In this document: piece by piece, positions 54,301 through 61,748 of the stretch
Position numbering within the stretch: the stretch's first letter is position 1
Layout of the letters: each line of letters opens with the position of its first letter
Origin: Anthracocystis setariae
Taxonomy: Eukaryota; Basidiomycota; Ustilaginomycetes; Ustilaginales; Ustilaginaceae
Assembly: GCA_928724745.1 (NCBI GenBank)
Contig: CAKMXJ010000021.1
Coordinates: 392,215-456,214, forward strand
DNA: 64,000 nucleotides
Reading direction: 5' to 3'
Notes under the pieces: generated by a model
The model's input: only the letters and a program-made list of their open reading frames with translations
The model's database searches: none
What the model was told of the DNA's origin: nothing
Program-made: the position numbers and the translations under genes

Positions 54301-56010
54301 TCCTTTGAAGACGATTTTACCACCTTGGCGAGCTGTGAGCGTGTTCTTGAAGATGCTGATCTGTGCAGTCTTGGCGACCAAGTTAAGGGACATAAGATTG
54401 GCGGCATACGTCGGTACGTATAAAACATTGTGGAGAATGAGGGTATGCGTTTTCCCGTTACCGAGATCGGCAAGTACCTTAACGGTCCCCTTACCCTCTG
54501 TCTTTACGTGGTCACGACTGCCGCTCAGCAGAGGAGGGAACTCCTCAAGGCTGAGATCTGTAAAGAGATCACGATTGATACAAACGTGAACAGTGGACGC
54601 GGAATCGATAATCCATTGCGTCTCAATGCCGTAACCGCTGTCGGTAGTGGACAAAGCGATGTCGGCAATGGCAAGGCCGGTGAAGAAGGAGGATTGTGAC
54701 TTCTTGTCGGAGGGTTGTGCTGCTTTATCCTTAGCCAAGGTAGGGCAATCAGGTCTATAATGACCCTTTTCATGGCAATGATGGCAGGACACTTCCGACA
54801 AGGGACGGCGTGGTTTGATCCCTTTGTTGGTCTTGCCGCGTCTGTTGTTGCGTTGACGCTTATCTGGAGATGATGAAGATGTCGACTTGTGTCTCCATTT
54901 GCTGTTACGATTCTTGGCAGATTTGGAGCTGGAATCATCCGTCTTGGTGTCGGTCAGGAATGCGGAAGTGTTTTGCCGAGGTCGGGCAGCTAAACCAAAG
55001 GTATGTAACCCCTGTCTTATTTCCTCGGCCTTGAGTTGGTCAAGGTAGCTATCGTACTCAATCTTCTCGTCCAAGGGGGTCCCTTGGAAGTTGAACGTCC
55101 TAACGGTACCGTCAGGGTCCATAGAGGTGAAGGTTTGTACATCCCGACGTCGTCTGTAACTTTCCTTGAGCTGACTTCGAACGGTATGGTATTCCGATCG
55201 GAGACCCTTCATTAAGACGGTGAAGCGCTTATTCCAGCTGACTTCAATGCCTCCAAGCTTAAGTTGTTCAACTAGCTTGGTGATTCGTGTGTTATAGGCG
55301 GAGATAGTAGTCTTGTCTTGCTTAATGCTATTGAGCTGTGTTTCGAATTCTTCAATCTTGTATCGTAGCTTAGCGCTAAACGACTTCTCCAGATGCTTCC
55401 ATATTCCGTTAGCCGTTTCATGGTGGTTTACCATGGTTGCGATTTCGAGTGACATGCTCGACAGTAGGATACCGCGAGCGATAAGGTTGTAACGACGCCA
55501 GTCTCGATACTCGTCAGTACCGGGAGCAGGTATAGGCGTTTCTGTCATGATGGCATCATAGATGTCTGGGCCCTTTTGCATTAGAGTTGTGATGCAGGTG
55601 GCACGCCATTTGAAATAGTCGACAGAGTCGTCAAGGTCCGGGAGTTTTTGCCCGTTGGAGAGAAGCTGCGTAGCGAAATCGGAAGTAACCTTAGACATGT
55701 TGACAGGTCTGTAAGGTTGTAACGGAGTTGATACCGTGCGTACCGACGAAGGTAGGGGCTCTTGAATAGGAACTTCGCTGTCTTGTACAGCGGAAACGAT
55801 ATTTTGTGTTGCAGATGAGGCTTCGCTGGTCACTACAGCGGGAACAGTGTTTTCGTTATTGCGAACTGTATGGTCTCTCGAGCGTCGCGATTGTGCGGAT
55901 CGAGGAGGTACTGGGTCTCCGACGTCTGGAATCGAAAGAAGAGACCTTACTGGATTGTTTCTTGTGTTGTAGCGTCGGTATTCTCCCAGTCGTGAAGCCG
56001 TTGGGCTCAT
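51373..56010 (-). CDS. Copia D Gag-Pol polyprotein
   Basis: 1,545 residues, uninterrupted, ATG 56010 lying inside the primer-binding site. Gag (YFKWRATCITTLMQKG, then NGIWKHLEKSF) ends with the zinc knuckle CHHCHEKGHYRPDC. Protease: WIIDSASTVHVC, with DSA at the active site instead of the commoner DSG. The integrase comes before RT, as in copia elements: zinc site HDRLGHPG ... CNSCEVAK, catalytic positions in LVHSDVVGKLP, RTDHGSEYCN and QNGVAERLNLTI. RT: GCRWVFKVKCKGDGSIDKYK, QLDVVTAYLNG and YVDD in LSLYVDDVLIFCKD. RNase H: IYTFSDADFGGD and KHIDIKYHFVRE. A second in-frame Met (MSKVTSDFATQLL) is an alternative start about 100 residues in. All catalytic residues appear intact. Confidence 0.95.
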   Translation of the reverse strand: MSPTASRLGEYRRYNTRNNPVRSLLSIPDVGDPVPPRSAQSRRSRDHTVRNNENTVPAVVTSEASSATQNIVSAVQDSEVPIQEPLPSSVRTVSTPLQPYRPVNMSKVTSDFATQLLSNGQKLPDLDDSVDYFKWRATCITTLMQKGPDIYDAIMTETPIPAPGTDEYRDWRRYNLIARGILLSSMSLEIATMVNHHETANGIWKHLEKSFSAKLRYKIEEFETQLNSIKQDKTTISAYNTRITKLVEQLKLGGIEVSWNKRFTVLMKGLRSEYHTVRSQLKESYRRRRDVQTFTSMDPDGTVRTFNFQGTPLDEKIEYDSYLDQLKAEEIRQGLHTFGLAARPRQNTSAFLTDTKTDDSSSKSAKNRNSKWRHKSTSSSSPDKRQRNNRRGKTNKGIKPRRPLSEVSCHHCHEKGHYRPDCPTLAKDKAAQPSDKKSQSSFFTGLAIADIALSTTDSGYGIETQWIIDSASTVHVCINRDLFTDLSLEEFPPLLSGSRDHVKTEGKGTVKVLADLGNGKTHTLILHNVLYVPTYAANLMSLNLVAKTAQISIFKNTLTARQGGKIVFKGTTTNGMLTYLVQPKLEFAGVTTTSASLWHDRLGHPGDARMKGMAQLIPEFSKGVPIGKCNSCEVAKSHKQPFPTRTTRTTEPLELVHSDVVGKLPDVTPEGHRYLISFTDDYTRFSVIYLMIQKSEALSHFQNYKTLMETQTGKKIKRFRTDHGSEYCNRLFGKFLADAGIIHQTSSPYTPEQNGVAERLNLTIFNQVRAMLIHSSAPRYLWGEAALYAVYLNNRLPSKAIGMVSPYKRLFNQDPDLSKVKVFGCKAWAHIPAANRDKLSDRAIPAVYIGVTEGSKAFKLFQTNHNTIMSAHHATFDEKSFPFTDRPIPTDAVTADVGNATSSPNQEPQAIVHQPMATRTFESLAINSPQDGTASDGIDITSSVDNGPYYTGYPHLTDEERAQGISTPPLPTAAEMAGMAYATVAEEGGQEFTEAACADKGIAIPTIDDEPLHIKQAQRRPDWPKWQEAIQKELDSHKENNTWTVVTPPNDAHIIGCRWVFKVKCKGDGSIDKYKARLVAQGFTQIHGIDYEETFAPVVKIATLRMLMIIALQCKMQIYQLDVVTAYLNGTVDKDLYMRPPPLPDSMATSEGISLGRVCRLNKALYGLKQSGRAWYQKADSTLIDIGFTRSNYDTALYYIVNDNAPPVLLSLYVDDVLIFCKDRGQAERIIETLRSKFKMTGGDPVSFILGIQVKHDNGMIHLSQTANILRLIDQFGLSQANTVHTPADGKDLTGGDKLNEDDHSTYRTIVGSILYIATCTRPDIAFAVSKLSRHLASPTKDAMVAAKHLLRYLKGTADHGLTFTDKGIKSPMSEDWGPKIYTFSDADFGGDTVTRRSTTGLANTVLGMPYSWFSKRQTLVATSTCFAEYVAMAEGCKEVVWTRRLLAELGFVVKLPTPLMVDNQAAIYLSKDPKDHQRNKHIDIKYHFVREQQTKGTVVATYIPTAEQAADCFTKALDRSKVQTHRQLLGIGRIDMPISEARAN

Positions 56011-56014
56011 AACC
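56002..56014 (-). promoter_or_regulatory. Copia D primer-binding site (initiator tRNA-Met anticodon arm) containing the gag-pol ATG
   Basis: In element orientation GGTTATGAGCCCA begins right after the 5' LTR. Its complement TGGGCTCATAACC matches the anticodon arm of fungal initiator tRNA-Met (core GGGCUCAUAACCC). The anticodon CAU pairs with the ATG at 56010-56008, which is the first codon of the polyprotein. Confidence 0.78.
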
Positions 56015-56729
56015 TATTGGAAGTCGACTGCGTCAAGGGGCGACCTTGACGGTAGGCAGCCAGGTACGATGAGTCTATCGTCTGCCAAAGATACTATAAC
56101 AAGTAGCTAAGTCGCTATAGACCTCACACTGGTGGATGGGCGTATAGAGCTGGCTCTGTTGTTATGTCAGGCCAGTTAGATCCGTAACCAAGAGTGGGCG
56201 GTGACGTTAGGCAGCAGGCACGAAGGGGAGAGACCTATGTCGATATAACAGTAGCGACGTCGGTAAGGATCTGTAAGTAGCAGGCGTTATGATACGGAGA
56301 AGTTGGTAATGAATCGATTAAGGGATCATCAACTGTGCGCTCGAAGTACGCCCTATAAATACACTTAGTCCCCTACGCCGTTGTTGCCCGTAGCGGTGTA
56401 GGGAACCCCATAGCGTCGACGTTAGTGACAAGATTCTACGCTAAGTGTAAACAACAGTTGATCATCAACATAAACAACGATGTTGACAATAACATGACCC
56501 GACGAGTAACATCCCGGTCAGAGATGTGATGAGGCACCATGTCAACGTCACGTGGGAACGCACAGTGCCAGCATTGGCATTGGCACGCGCATAGTTTCCC
56601 CGCTGCCGAGTCCCGAGGAACTGTATTGTCGGCAACTATGTCGGAATATCACCGCCCTAGTTATGGACATACCGACGTCTGTAGTGTCACGTCGATAGCT
56701 GACGCAGCAGGTGACCATATGTTTCAACA
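56015..56729 (-). repeat. Copia D 5' LTR
   Basis: 715 bp, same as 48313-49027. It is followed on the right by the second CCCGC target copy. Confidence 0.95.
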
Positions 56730-58470
56730 CCCGCATGTCCCTCACCACCGCCTGAGCGCGGCGGCGCTGGGCACGCCTCTCCGGCTCGGGAGAGGCGGGG
56801 CGCAGCCCACCCAACGGAAGGCGCTTCCCCCCGGTCTGGAAGCTCCCCGGGAGGCGTTTCCCTCCCGTCTGGGAGCCCCCAGGCAGGCGTTTACCCCCGG
56901 TTTGGGGACGAGACCCTCCAGCCCGGGGGGGCCTTTCCCGCGTCGGGGTCCCGGGGCGCTGCCTTTTCGCGCGCGCCAACTCCGGGGTTGCCGGAGCATA
57001 ACCCGGAGGAGAGACCCTCCGGGGGCGGGACGGCCCAGCCTCAGCACTGGGGCGGGGAGCAGCCGCCACGCGAGCAGGGACGGCGGCGGGAGCAGGGGCA
57101 GGGGCAGGGGCAGCGGGAGCCACTACCGGGGGCGGGGGAGGAGGCGGGACGCCAAGCTCCTGAGTGATGCCTCCAAAGGCATGACTCACACCCTCCACGT
57201 ACCGGAGGATGTTCTCGTCCCGGTACGACCAGGCGAGACGGCGCTCCGCTCCCACGGCAGCGGTCCGGCGCAGCACTTGCACCAGGGCGGCGACGACGCC
57301 CGCCGCGTGCGTAGCGGCCTCCCGGGCCCCGGCCATATGTTGCTCCCCGGGAGCATCGAAGGGGCACATCTGGCGGAGGGCCAGGGGTGCGTCGTGCACG
57401 AGGGTGGTTTGTCTCCACCCCCGCTGGCCCCGGGGAGGCCGGGAGCTCGGGGCGCTGCTGCTCCCACCGGTGGACGGCCCAGCGGGAGACTCGGGAGCCC
57501 GGGGTCGACTCCCCGCCTTGGCTTGCCGCCGAGCCTCATACCGAGCACGCGCGGGGGCGTACTCGGCCGCCAGGTACTCCGGGAGGTCCGCCGCGGAGAA
57601 GGAGGTGAAAGGCATCCCGGGGTTAGGACGTTGTCCCCGGGATCGGAGAACAAGGTAAGCTTCCATAAGGAAGCCACCCTCCTGGCGCCCCGTGATGTCC
57701 GGGACGCGACCTTGCCAGTCGCAGGGATACCCCGCGGCATGGCACCTCTCACACGCGGCAGGCTGACCGTCCCGGGGGTCTCCCGAACCCCCGACGTCCC
57801 GGTGCGCAAATCCCAGGGAGCACTGCGGGTGGGGTTTTTTCTTGCTGTTGGCGCACGACCAACACTGCCCGTACCCCTCAGAAGCGGGAGGGGTACCCCG
57901 TGCTCGGACCTCCCGGACCAACTCTGCCAGCCTCCCGGGATCCCCGATCGTCACACCGACCCCGGGAGTTGGGGCGGCCACGTTCAAGGACCCGGGGGTG
58001 ACCCCACTGCGGGGGGCCACCGCGGCACTGGCATCCTGGCCCGGGAGCCCGGGAGCCTGCTGCCCATCTTCCCGGCGCGGAGATGTATTCCGCGCCGGGG
58101 ACTCGTCCACAATCCTGGAAGCCGGGATCAATTCGGCTCCAGCTTCCCCGCCCTCCCGAGCGGGGGACTCGTCCGCATACAGGGAGACCACGTCTCCCTC
58201 TTGGGCCACGTACCGGCCCGACTCGTCCACGACCTCCGGGGCACTCACTCCCCGGGACTCGTCCACAACCTCCGGGGCCATAACGCCCCGGGACTCGTCC
58301 ACGGCCATAGCTTGTTCGGGGGCGGGGGCAGAGCCTCCCGCTACCCCGGAGTCGGAGCCACCGCGCCGGGTGGAGGATCGTGTTGCTGCGTTCAAATGGG
58401 AAAGGCAAAAGATGTCAGTGATCCGTCCCCGCCTCGAACCTCGGGTCCCGGAACAGTACTTACTACGCAT
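56730..58470 (-). pseudogene. Element B accessory gene, 5' part: cysteine-cluster protein interrupted by copia D
   Basis: A 7-nt first exon (ATGCGTA, 58470-58464), an intron of 78 bp (58463-58386, GTAAGT ... ACGCAG) and a long second exon. With the 3' piece at 48117-48307 the gene totals 1,854 nt (617 residues). The frame is also open upstream without splicing, but that extension is hydrophobic and lacks a better start. VDES/ADES motifs recur about six times in the first 120 residues. Cysteines 177, 180, 191 (CWSCANSKKKPHPQC) and 214, 217, 224 (CERCHAAGYPC) form two clusters. DWQGRVPDITGRQEGGFL then MEAYLVLRSRGQRPNP matches element C. A Pro/Ala-rich stretch and three QTGGKRLP repeats follow. 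A TATATAAG box lies about 85 bp upstream. Antisense to B gag-pol; function unknown. Confidence 0.78.
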
Positions 58471-58550
58471 GGTCTTGATGTTACGTTCCCGAGCCGTAGG
58501 ACGTAGGATGTGGAAGAAGGGAAAGAACCAGGAACGGGAGAGGGGCAAGT

Positions 58551-58558
58551 CTTATATA
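58551..58558 (-). promoter_or_regulatory. TATA box of the B accessory gene
   Basis: CGTATATAAG on the minus strand, 81-88 bp upstream of ATG 58470. It supports independent antisense transcription from inside the element rather than from the LTR. Confidence 0.6.
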
Positions 58559-58755
58559 CGGAAGAGAGGTTAGCGCTCAGCCCGCTGCGCACGCCCGGCC
58601 GCGCACGTCCCGCCAGGCACACAAAGCGTCCGTTCCTGACCCCTTTGTTTGCGGAGCGAGTTACGCGTGGTGGGGCCGGTACTCCCGCGTGGGCCCTAAG
58701 ACCCGGGAGCGGGCAAAAGGCCACGGGGACGTCGGCCATCCCGGGGGGGGGGTAA

Positions 58756-59105
58756 TGTTATGAACATCAGTGCCGGGCAGGAACATAATTGTGTGACAAG
58801 CGGGAGGGGGCTTTCCCGATCCGCGTTGTGGATCGGGGTCCAGGGTGGAACTGCGGCAATCTCCGGGAGGGGCTCCCGGAAGTCATACCGAAGATCCTCC
58901 CTGCAACTAACTCACGTTCAGACGTCGATTGTATTTTAGCTTACTCACTATAGTAGGTGGAAATATCAGACCTTCTCCCGATCTCTCGCTCACCCGCTCC
59001 GCTATCTAGGCAACGATCCCGGGAACAACACCCGGTACCACGCCCCTGGCCTCGATCCAGACGCACCGCCACGTTCCGAGGTTCCCAGACCCCAGGAGCA
59101 TAACA
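58756..59105 (+). repeat. Element B 3' LTR
   Basis: 350 bp matching 33897-34246. It is preceded by a long G-run plus TAA and followed by CGCGG, the second target copy. Confidence 0.95.
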
Positions 59106-59132
59106 CGCGGAGGGCGACGAATGGAAAACAGC
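59106..59132 (+). mobile_element. Distal stub of element A
   Basis: 27 bases, beginning with the CGCGG duplication, that continue the A pol reading (EGDEWKTA) exactly where B split it. At 59132/59133 the match to pol stops and the telomeric repeat array begins. The remaining RT, RNase H and integrase regions, accessory gene and 3' LTR of A are missing. Confidence 0.9.
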
Positions 59133-59429
59133 TTACAAGGGGGTCTGAATTACAAACAGGGTAGGGTTGCTTAATAAAAGTTGTTCATCTACCCAAAATA
59201 GGTATATTTGATTACTTAACCCTACGCAAGTTGCATAATAAAATGTTGCTGTACGGCTCCGTCAATATCGGCCCGACTCGACTTGGGTTGGCAAAAATTT
59301 CACTTTTCAGGGACGCACCCATAGTAAACTATGGCTCAAATAGGCCCAAATGAACACCCTGAAACTCCCATGGAAGGGCGCAAAGTGGTTGTGGAGCTAT
59401 GGCCGACTTGTTGTTTTTGGAGATTTTGG
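59133..59429 (-). repeat. Subtelomeric repeat copy 1
   Basis: Starts TTACAAGGGGGTCTGAATTA at the junction with element A and ends where it runs into GGGTTAGGG. It shares about 297 bp with the other copies with few substitutions, for example CCTACGCAAG against CCTACACAAG. Strand is given for the proposed element orientation, with its constant 3' end on the left. Confidence 0.85.
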
Positions 59430-59526
59430 GTTAGGGTTAGGTTACAAGGCTGTTCTCATGAGGCATCAAATACACCTTCAAATCTGTACTAATCGGAGTT
59501 GTAGAGCTAGCTTAGGGTTAGGGTTA
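59429..59526 (+). repeat. Interstitial telomeric repeats flanking a 68-bp fragment
   Basis: GGGTTAGGGTTAGGTTA at 59428-59444, then an unrelated fragment of about 68 bp beginning CAAGGCTGTTCTCATG, then TTAGGGTTAGGGTTA at 59512-59526. The telomeric unit is TTAGGG on the plus strand. Confidence 0.8.
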
Positions 59527-60192
59527 CAAGGGGGTCTGAATTACAAACAGGGTAGGGTTGCTTAATAAAAGTTGTTCATCTACCCAAAATAGGTATATTT
59601 GATTACTTAACCCTACACAAGTTGCATAATAAAATGTTGCTGTACGGCTCCGTCAATATCGGCCCGACTCGACTCGGGTTGGCAAAAATTTCACTTTTCA
59701 GGGACGCACCCATAGTAAACTATGGCTCAAATAGGCCCAAATGAACACCCTGAAACTCCCATGGAAGGGCGCAAAGTGGTTGTGGAGCTATGGCCGACTT
59801 GTTGTTTTTGGAGATTTTGGTCGAAGCTCCAAGGGTCCCCCCTTTGAAAGTGGGAAAATGGACCACCTCCAATCTCCACGCTAGCTTAATCAAACTTGCT
59901 CACACATGCTAGGAGATGCTAGCAGTGAAGTTTCAGAGGGAGCGCACCCCTGGTTGCTGAGATACGGTGACTCGGGTTTTGACCCCGACCCAACCCTGAC
60001 CCTACGTGACCATGTCAGGGACGTTGGAGGTGGACCTCCTCCCATCTCTACGCTACACTAATAAGACTTCCTTCTATATGCTAGGAGAGGACAGCATCAG
60101 AGTTTCAGAGCAGTTGGTGGAGTGTGTGCGGTGGTATGATCACTTACGTGTCTCACCGATACCGACACGAGTCCGATACGTGAAAGTTGAAG
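59524..60192 (-). repeat. Subtelomeric repeat copy 2
   Basis: 669 bp collinear with copy 4 (60839-61507). It ends in GTGAAAGTTGAAG and passes directly into (GGGTTA)n. Its left end overlaps the preceding telomeric TTA. Confidence 0.87.
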
Positions 60193-60214
60193 GGTTAGGG
60201 TTAGGGTTAGGGTT
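60192..60214 (+). repeat. Interstitial telomeric repeat (TTAGGG)n
   Basis: Nearly four units of GGGTTA at the truncated end of copy 2. Confidence 0.9.
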
Positions 60215-60436
60215 CTAATGCTTATCCCCAGCTAGGCAGCTCTGGAAGACGGTCCATTTGAAAATTGGAAGACGCGTTATCAAAGACTAAAGTGCAGGTA
60301 GAGACCAATTTCTTAGCTTGCTATAATGGTAGAGAGGTGGATTGAAAAGAAAAGGTAGCGACGGCGATGGCTCAGTTTTTGCCACCGCGATTGCGCGCAA
60401 AAATTTCGAAAATACAAAAAACTGAGAAAATGAACA
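60215..60436. other. Unassigned 222-bp fragment bounded by telomeric repeats
   Basis: Sits between two TTAGGG tracts and belongs to none of the repeat copies. Its right part (GCGCAAAAATTTCGAAAATAC, shortened here to 20: GCGCAAAAATTTCGAAAATA) resembles 11231-11258 near element F. No ORF or RNA gene was recognised. Confidence 0.5.
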
Positions 60437-60470
60437 GGGTTAGGGTTAGGGGGGGGGGGGGTTAGGGTTA
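60437..60470 (+). repeat. Interstitial telomeric repeat with a G-run
   Basis: GGGTTAGGGTTAGG followed by a run of about 13 G and then GTTAGGGTTA, leading straight into copy 3. The G-run may be slippage by telomerase or a sequencing artefact. Confidence 0.85.
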
Positions 60471-60838
60471 CAAGGGGGTCTGAATTACAAACAGGGTAGG
60501 GTTGCTTAATAAAAGTTGTTCATCTACCCAAAATAGGTATATTTGATTACTTAACCCTATGCAAGTTGCATAATAAAATGTTGCTGTACGGCTCCGTCAA
60601 TATTGGCCCAACTCGACTCGGGTTGGCAAAAATTTCACTTTTCAGGGACGCACCCATAGTAAACTATGGCTCAAATAGGCCCAAATGAACACCCTGAAAC
60701 TCCCATGGAAGGGCGCAAAGTGTTTGTGGAGCTATGGCCGACTTGTCGTTTTTGGAGATTTTGGTCGAAGCTCCAAGGGTCCCCCCTTTGAAAGTGGGAA
60801 AATGGACCACCTCCAATCTCCATGCTAGCTTAATCAAG
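60468..60838 (-). repeat. Subtelomeric repeat copy 3
   Basis: 371 bp. It ends at GCTTAATCAAG, where copies 2 and 4 continue AACTTGCTCAC, and is joined directly to the start of copy 4 without telomeric units. Confidence 0.87.
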
Positions 60839-61507
60839 TTACAAGGGGGTCTGAATTACAAACAGGGTAGGGTTGCTTAATAAAAGTTGTTCATCTACCC
60901 AAAATAGGTATATTTGATTACTTAACCCTACGCAAGTTGCATAATAAAATGTTGCTGTACGGCTCCGTCAATATTGGGCCGACTCGACTCGGGTTGGCAA
61001 AAATTTCACTTTTCAGGGATGCACCCATAGTAAACTATGGCTCAAATAGGCCCAAATGAACACCCTGAAACTCCCATGGAAGGGCGCAAAGTGGTTGTGG
61101 AGCTATGGCCGACTTGTTGTTTTTGGAGATTTTGGTCGAAGCTCCAAGGGTCCCCCCTTTGAAAGTGGGAAAATGGACCACCTCCAATCTCCACGCTAGC
61201 TTAATCAAACTTGCTCACACATGCTAGGAGATGCTAGCAGTGAAGTTTCAGAGGGAGCGCACCCCTGGTTGCTGAGATACGGTGACTCGGGTTTTGACCC
61301 CGACCCAACCCTGACCCTACGTGACCATGTCAGGGACGTTGGAGGTGGACCTCCTCCCATCTCTACGCTACACTAATAAGACTTCCTTCTATATGCTAGG
61401 AGAGGACAGCATCAGAGTTTCAGAGCAGTTGGTGGAGTGTGTGCGGTGGTATGATCACTTACGTGTCTCACCGATACCGACACGAGTCCGATACGTGAAA
61501 GTTGAAG
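60839..61507 (-). repeat. Subtelomeric repeat copy 4 (longest, leads into the OTU gene)
   Basis: 669 bp shared with copy 2. Unlike copy 2 it continues without a telomeric tract into unique sequence (61508-61748) and then the OTU-protease ORF on the minus strand. It would therefore be the 3' untranslated part of that unit if they are one element. Confidence 0.8.
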
Positions 61508-61748
61508 TCATTGGATCTCTACGCTACCTTAATGGAAGTTGGTGACGCACTATAGGAGACACTGGAGCCAAAGTCTCAGGCTCTGGCGGTCTCTGGTGTG
61601 GCAGCTACAGTGACTCCGAGTCTCACCGATACCACACGGTGGCTGCTCAAGCTATGTTGCACACTCTCACACGGTATGTTAACTATTTACAAGGTATTTT
61701 TTTGGGTTTTTTGTGTTATACTATATACATAGGGTCAGGTCAGGCACA
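61508..61748. other. Unique sequence between repeat copy 4 and the OTU gene
   Basis: 241 bp downstream of the OTU stop, seen once in the window. It has T-runs on the plus strand near 61697-61716 and no ORF. Confidence 0.55.

Larger units (their letters stand above)
48313..56729 (-). mobile_element. Intact Ty1/copia retrotransposon D with an extra sense gene
   Basis: 8,417 bp, identical 715-bp LTRs, CCCGC duplication, one uninterrupted 1,545-codon gag-pol and an additional 386-codon gene between pol and the 3' LTR in the same orientation. The polypurine-like tract next to the 3' LTR is GATGAAGGGGAC. Identical LTRs and open frames suggest a very recent, possibly active insertion. It landed in the accessory gene of B. 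Confidence 0.96.
33897..59105 (+). mobile_element. Chromovirus B, containing nested elements C and D
   Basis: The outer limits are identical 350-bp LTRs and a CGCGG duplication. Removing C (8,615 bp plus a 5-bp duplication) and D (8,417 bp plus a 5-bp duplication) leaves about 8.2 kb: gag-pol on the plus strand and an antisense accessory gene before the 3' LTR. The polypurine tract is a G-run ending GGTAA just before 58756. The LTR pair shows no difference that I could find, so the insertion is recent. Confidence 0.95.

Noticed and set aside
56539..58506. Plus-strand open frame of 655 codons opposite the B accessory gene
   Set aside because: It starts inside the copia D LTR and has biased Gly/Arg/Pro composition. 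The minus-strand frame has the conserved cysteine clusters and homology to element C.
59429..60470. Head-to-head chromosome fusion
   Set aside because: A fusion would give TTAGGG meeting CCCTAA; all tracts here are on the same strand.
60006..61545. Two nearly identical 70-residue ORFs in the telomeric repeats
   Set aside because: They fall in repeat copies 2 and 4 and end at different points because of the copy truncation. There is no evidence of selection or motif.
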